DNA of 64,000 nucleotides from Pseudognaphalium luteoalbum (taxonomy: Eukaryota > Streptophyta > Magnoliopsida > Asterales > Asteraceae). Of the stretch, positions 58,657-64,000 are shown piece by piece. The DNA lies in assembly GCA_963422505.1 (NCBI GenBank), contig OY730197.1:15069579-15133578 (forward strand), written 5' to 3'. A model generated the notes under the pieces. It did no database searches, was not told the DNA's origin, and was given only the letters and a program-made list of their open reading frames with translations. Both the position numbers and the translations under genes were made by a program. Position 1 is the stretch's first letter. Every line of letters starts with the position of its first letter.

Positions 58657-60875
58657 TACGTTTGAGTAAATGTGTATGTATATATATACGAGTGTTGTTT
58701 TCGTTTTCATTTGTTTGTAATTGTAAACATGTCATTTTTCATTGTTAAAATTATAGCATTTTCAAAACTCGTTTTTGACTCCAATCCAAATATATTTATT
58801 TGATCAAACATTTCACGCTACGAGTGTCGGTTTTGTTGACTTTGGTCAAATGTGTTCGGTTTGACTTGAAATTTTTAGGAACAACTTAAATATGTTAATA
58901 GAGCTCGAAAAAATTGTCGTTGCGCTTTATAGTTGACTCGAAAGTGTCGTTATTTATAAACATACCAAAACAGTCCCCGTCTCAGTTTTTACGACTTTTC
59001 GTCTACTTTCGAGCTCGGTTTCGGGGGTCAAAACTTATCGAACAAATCTGAAATTTTTACATGATGTTCCTACATATGTTAACTACTCCCAGCTATGTTT
59101 TCATGGTTTTTAGAGGTCCACAACTCACTAATAAAAATCGTGATCAAGGCTGTCCAGAAAGTCATTTTTCAGAGTTAATCTTCACAAATCGGTTAAATAA
59201 CACAAAATGGGTGTATTTCTAGCGGAAGTTTTCTACATGAAAGTTGTTCCTAACGAAATTACCAAGATTTTTCAAGTGGTCTCATGTGTTTATCTTACTC
59301 CTACGATTTTATAGAAAATCTTAAAGGGGACTGAAATTTTGGACAGATTTGTGCCTTTCATCAATGTTATGTTTTCTTTAGTTTTTGTTATGTTTTTCAT
59401 GCTAGATCTTTCATGTAGCGATCTAATAACATGTTAAAGAGTAAGAAACATGAAAGATGAGGGAAGAAAAGTGAACCCTTACAAAGCTCTAAGGATGGAA
59501 ATAGAAGTGATAAAAGATGATGATCTTGTTGATGCTTGTTCTTGATCTTCCCTTGCCACTTTTGAAGATGGTTATGGTAATGATTTTTGGATAGATGATG
59601 ATGAGTTTATGCTGCTGCTGGCTGCCGTGGGATGGAGGAAAAGAGAAAAGTAAAAGAGAGAATTTGGTGAGTGTTGAGTGTTGGTGTGTAAATGTGTTTG
59701 TGTGTAAATATTGTCAAATAAATGAGGAGGTTGGGGATGGCCTTGCTTGGCCGAAATTTTCAAAGGGAGGGGCATGGCTACCATGATTTTGTCCCTAATT
59801 ATTGGGTTTAATTATTTGGTATTTAACCCGTGTTCGTTTACCCTATCATTATACGTTATATTCATTTAGTTAGTTAACGTTATTTTCGCACGAATATATT
59901 CCAAATACATTACTTTGAGTTTCAAAAATATCATTTTTGACTAGTTTGGTTGTCGGATTTGTTTTATTTATTTTGTCGCATTTGTTACGTTTTAACTAAA
60001 ATGTATAAATGTTTATGTTTAGTCGTTATGCTTTTATCGTTAGCATAACATTTTTGAGTAAATAATGACTATAAAAATGATTTTACGTTATTTATAAAAA
60101 AATTGTTTCATCAACGATCGTATATTTTTGTCGGACTCGCTCCAATAGTTTCGCGCGTAGTTATAACTATCTACGAAAATGTAATACGTCACGTATTAAA
60201 ATAGTTGGACTTTGCTAGACTTATCTCATAATATATTTTGTAAATTCACTAAGTAGAGAATTAGCCTAAAAATGCATGTGTTTAACATTCCTAATTACTT
60301 CGAAAATTGTGGAGTGCCACAGATAAATATATAGACATAGATGTTCCAGCATTATACATTAATCTGTCAATTTGTATTCACGATTCTAGTCAAAACCAGA
60401 CGAAAGTATGAAATTTTATTGAAAGGGATTTTTTTTAGAACCTTAGATAGTTGGAGTTTTTCTTCCTTTGGTGAAAATAATTGAAGCATAAAGAAATTTG
60501 GTTGCTCTTAACCATATATACAAACTTAGAAACTTAAAATTTGTAATCTTCTATAATGTGCCATATGATCACTAATTCACTACAAGTAATTTACATAGCC
60601 TAGTGACATATATATATTGTGTCACTAAACGTCAAATTCATCATTAACAGCCTTAAATTCCAATCTCTTGTAATAGAAAAGGTCACTTGGAAAAACATAA
60701 GTAAAGTTTAATATGGCATAAAATCGTGTATTATCGTAGATGTATGTTGGCTATGAAATTTTACTTGTGTCATGATATCTAAATTTAGTTAAGTTTTCGA
60801 TTTCATATATACTTTTCAATATAATTATAGATCAACTAACGACGATGAACTTTTTTAGTAGGTTGATTGTTTAAT

Positions 60876-61155
60876 GGGGTTAGTACCTGAGAATGCAACT
60901 AACTTGTATCCAATGTCTATTGTATGTACTCTACTTACGTATGCTATTTTTAATGCATCAAACTTTCAAAAAGTTAATGTAATTTGGTGATGTGTCGCTC
61001 GTTTAAGGAGTCACGTGGCATCCGAGGAATTTGACAAATCATCAAAACGTCACCAAATTACATTAAAACACCATCTTTGAAAATTGAATGCATTAAAAAT
61101 AGCATACGTAAATACACATTAGATACAATGTAGTTGCATTTACAGGTACTAATCC
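60876..61155. mobile_element. Mutator-type MITE, 280 bp
   Basis: Terminal inverted repeats extend about 100 bp (left GGGGTTAGTACCTGAGAATG, right complement GGATTAGTACCTGTAAATGC). A perfect 10-bp duplication ATTGTTTAAT flanks the element at 60866-60875 and 61156-61165. A 9-11 bp duplication with G-starting long repeats is typical of MULE-derived elements. It lies about 760 bp upstream of the sulfate transporter start. Confidence 0.85.
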
Positions 61156-61916
61156 ATTGTTTAATACCTAAACTACTATACCGATCTTATCCAAAAAGCA
61201 ACATAACATGCAAATAGATAATGGGACTGGGACCGGGACCGGGACCTGATGATGTTTGATTGATTAAAGCTGTTGTATTATGCTGCTCACTTCAGAAATG
61301 AATTCATTTCTTGGGATTATGCAGTCGTTGTCCATGGGTGAATCAAATTCATAAATTGTATATTAGTTACTGTAGTAGAATAACATGAAAACATAATATA
61401 ATATGACATAATTGAATCGAATTCATGAATTGATGGAATTAGCTTACATGTACTTTACCTCAAAAATTGAGTTCTTTCAATTCATTTCATGAATTATAAT
61501 GTTCGTGTCAATCTAAAAACCAATAGAAGAAATGAAACTTGGTTCTCTTTTTACCTGTTCCATCAGAATCTGTGAGCCAAACACGCCCTACATTTTCAAG
61601 CATGGCACAAACACTCGAAAAAAGCTGTGGAGACCACTAGTTAACATGTACAGAAGTGGGTAGGCCAAGCTTCACTAATTGGGAATATATAATGTCTCAA
61701 CCAGATTAAATACAAGCTTCTTACAGTGTTGCCGATATCAACGTTTTGCAAGAAATACAAGCTTCTCAACACCTAGCTCTCTATCTAGTTGCAACAAGTA
61801 AATTATGTCTATTTCTGGTTGTGGTCCTTTTCACTTGAAAATGAAAGGGAGCTAGAAACCATTTAAATTGCATATATACAGCTAGAGTTCACCCAAACAC
61901 TTCACAGAAATTAACC
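61156..61916 (+). promoter_or_regulatory. Upstream region of group-3 sulfate transporter
   Basis: Non-coding. A TATA-like CATATATACA lies at 61871-61880, about 40 bases before the start codon, implying a very short leader if used. The start context AACCATGGC is favourable for plants. Confidence 0.45.
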
Positions 61917-64000
61917 ATGGCTTCAACTCCAGCAGCACATAATGCACTTAGCATTGAAGGGTGCGATTTTCAGCAGCATCAGCAGACTCCTGGAATACCG
62001 AACCAGAGTTCGAAATGGGTTCTTAATTCTCCAGATCCTCCAGGATTCTTCAAACAGATACTTGGTTCGATAAAGAACGTATTCCCTCAAAGAAACAGTA
62101 CGCATTCTTCGTCATCATCATTGTCTCAGAAGAAGCAGTCAAGTTCTGCACACGTCATTGCGGTTTTAAGTAGTGTATTTCCTGTACTTAACTGGGGTAG
62201 AAACTACAAAGCTTCGAAGTTTAAGAATGACTTGATTGCTGGCTTGACTCTTGCTAGTCTCAGCATTCCACAGGCACATTACTCACCCAACATACACATA
62301 TAAACACACACACTATATAGATTTCTTGTTATAAAAATTCTCTTTTGATTTCTTGCAGAGTATTGGGTATGCTGGTTTGGCCAATCTGGATCCTCAATAT
62401 GGCCTATGTAAGTTAGCAAATGTTATTTTCCTCCACTTCTTTTTGCATCGACTATTGTAAAGTTATATATACGCTCATTTTGATTTGTTTGGATATATGT
62501 GGTGATAGATGGGAGTGTTGTCCCCCCTTTGATATATTCTGTAATGGGAACTTCAGAAGAGTTAGCCATCGGTCCAGTAGCTGTGGTATCGCTGCTAATA
62601 TCGTCGATGGTCTCAAAAATAGTTGATCCGTTAGCCAATCCAGTTTCTTACAGAAAACTTGTTTTCACTGTTACATTCTTCGCGGGCTGTTTCCAAGCAC
62701 TTTTTGGATTGCTAAGGTACTAATCCCTGTCGAAAAACGTACTTTTCAAATGCGCCAAAAATAGATGTGAATTTCTGATCATCAATCATTTTGACTGCAG
62801 GTTAGGGTTTCTTATTGATTTTCTATCCCACGCTGCGATTGTAGGATTTATGGCAGGTGCAGCCATTGTTATAGGTCTTCAACAACTCAAGAGTTTACTT
62901 GGAATTAGTCATTTCACTACTAAAACTGATGTTGTCTCGGTGTTGAATGCTGTCGCTAAATCACTTCACACTTCAGTACGCTTTTACCTAATTTGCCATG
63001 TCAATTTCTTTATATTGAGTTTCCTTTCTAACTACTGGTTACACACTTCTTTTCTTCTTACTTTGACAGTGGTATCCTTTGAATTTTGTTCTTGGATGTT
63101 CCTTCCTAATTTTCATCCTCATTACCAGATTCATCGTAAGTTAATTATATTTAACGTTATCTGAACATCCATCGGAACACTATCTTGTTCCTATATACTA
63201 GTAACTAACATAATTAATATACTTCCAGGGAAAAAGGAACAAGAAATTATTCTGGTTGCCGGCTATTTCTCCAGTTATATCGGTCATATTATCCACCTTG
63301 ATAGTATATTTAACAAGAGCCGATGAACACGGGGTTAAAATTATAAAACATTTTAAAGGTGGATTAAATCCAAGTTCACTAAGTCAACTGGAGTTCAATA
63401 GTCCACACCTTGGCGAAGCAGCCAAAGCCGGCTTCATTTGTGCTATCATTGCGTTAACGGTGATTTGCCAACTTTGTAATTCACACTTCATTAATTCCCT
63501 TAAATAGTTAAATTCACTACAAATTAACAATCTAATGTTACATGTGGATAATCCCATAGTAATCCTTTAAAAATGTGATTTTTGTAGGAAGCTGTTGCTG
63601 TTGGTCGATCTTTCGCTTCAATCAAAGGGTATAATCTTGATGGGAACAAAGAAATGTTAGCCATGGGATCTATGAATATCGTTGGATCTATGTCTTCTTG
63701 CTACGTTACCACTGGTAACGATACATATATGTTACTCTTTTTATTGGGCACATTTTAATTATTTCAAAATGATTGATATGTTTGTAATGCATGACTGTGT
63801 TTCTTGTATTGCAGGATCGTTTTCACGGACTGCTGTAAATTTTAGTGCAGGGTGTCAATCTGCAGTATCAAATGTAGTGATGGCAATAACAGTATTCCTA
63901 TCATTACAACTATTAACCAAGTTATTGTATTATACTCCTCTTGCGATACTTGCCTCGATCATTTTGTCTGCGCTTCCTGGATTAATCGATTATAGTGAAG
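61917..64000 (+). CDS. Sulfate transporter, group-3 (SULTR3;3/3;4)-like, 5' part, runs off window
   Basis: SulP/SLC26 family. Exons: 61917-62273, 62359-62407, 62509-62716, 62801-62975, 63070-63135, 63229-63459, 63588-63714, 63815 to the edge. They join in frame. Readable motifs are LTLASLSIPQSIGYAGLANL, TSEELAIGPVAVVSLLIS, FLIDFLSHAAIVGFMAGAA, FTTKTDVVSVLNAV and GSFSRTAVNFSAGCQSAVSN. The SIPQSIGYA wording and FTTKTD favour group 3 (3;3/3;4). Members of this group act at plastid, tonoplast or plasma membranes, and some carry phosphate, so substrate is not asserted. The C-terminal STAS domain lies beyond the window. The first intron starts with GC (CAG|GCACAT), with no usable GT nearby. Exon lengths 49, 208, 66 and 127 equal those of the group-1 gene. 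The 231-bp exon equals two group-1 exons (114+117). Confidence 0.9.

Larger units (their letters stand above)
57061..60321 (-). repeat. Solo LTR, 3261 bp, related to 43611-46300
   Basis: On the minus strand it begins TGTGGCACTCCAC and ends GAATTTGGGGGTACGACA. Flanks GATAG and GATAA are a 4-of-5 match expected of an aged 5-bp duplication. Both termini resemble the other solo LTR, including GCTTCCGC followed by AAACAT and AATTTGGGGGT near the 3' end. No internal coding region is present. Confidence 0.7.

Noticed and set aside
58532..58735. 67-codon minus-strand ORF
   Set aside because: Mostly translation of the (TA)n microsatellite.

Overview
This window looks like nuclear DNA of a flowering plant, probably an asterid eudicot and possibly Asteraceae (family inferred from impression only). 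It is AT-rich, the genes have many short GT-AG introns, and it is crowded with plant-type transposable elements: Tork-like Ty1/copia, Ty3/gypsy, tRNA-derived SINEs, hAT, Stowaway and Mutator MITEs, and Helitrons. There is no sign of prokaryotic or organellar gene organisation.

Three genuine host genes are readable. (1) A complete plus-strand gene for the homomeric, cytosolic-type acetyl-CoA carboxylase (ACC1). It has a 5'-leader exon near 9060-9310 and 30 coding exons from 10158 to 21831, which sum in frame to 2254 codons. (2) A complete minus-strand group-1-like sulfate transporter (33961-37795, 13 exons, 660 codons). (3) The first eight exons of a plus-strand group-3-like sulfate transporter (61917 to the window edge). 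The two transporters point away from each other, about 24 kb apart, and share exon boundaries. A short broken bHLH-like gene fragment (7822-8400) lies just upstream of ACC1, and an isolated last-exon-like fragment lies at 39262-39344.

Layout. 1-7800: intergenic DNA packed with inverted-repeat elements (hAT MITEs, a Stowaway, long-armed foldback elements). 7.8-21.9 kb: bHLH fragment and ACC1, whose introns hold a SINE, two MITEs and a 31-bp tandem repeat. 23.3-33.6 kb: a three-layer nest in which a SINE is split by a plus-strand copia element, itself split by a minus-strand copia element of the same family. Both retrotransposon insertions carry perfect 5-bp target duplications. 34-37.8 kb: the group-1 sulfate transporter. 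39.7-46.5 kb: a foldback element, two Helitron-like elements, and a hAT element split by a 2.7-kb solo LTR that contains an array of covarying hairpins. 51.1-57.0 kb: a decayed minus-strand Ty3/gypsy element with both LTRs. 57.06-60.32 kb: a second, related solo LTR in the opposite orientation. 60.9-61.2 kb: a Mutator-type MITE, followed by the group-3 sulfate transporter.

The host genes do not form an operon. ACC1 makes malonyl-CoA for cytosolic fatty-acid elongation and flavonoid synthesis, and the transporters move sulfate or a related anion across membranes. Their adjacency is positional. All exon boundaries were set by reading splice sites and frame continuity by eye against family knowledge. 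No alignments were run.
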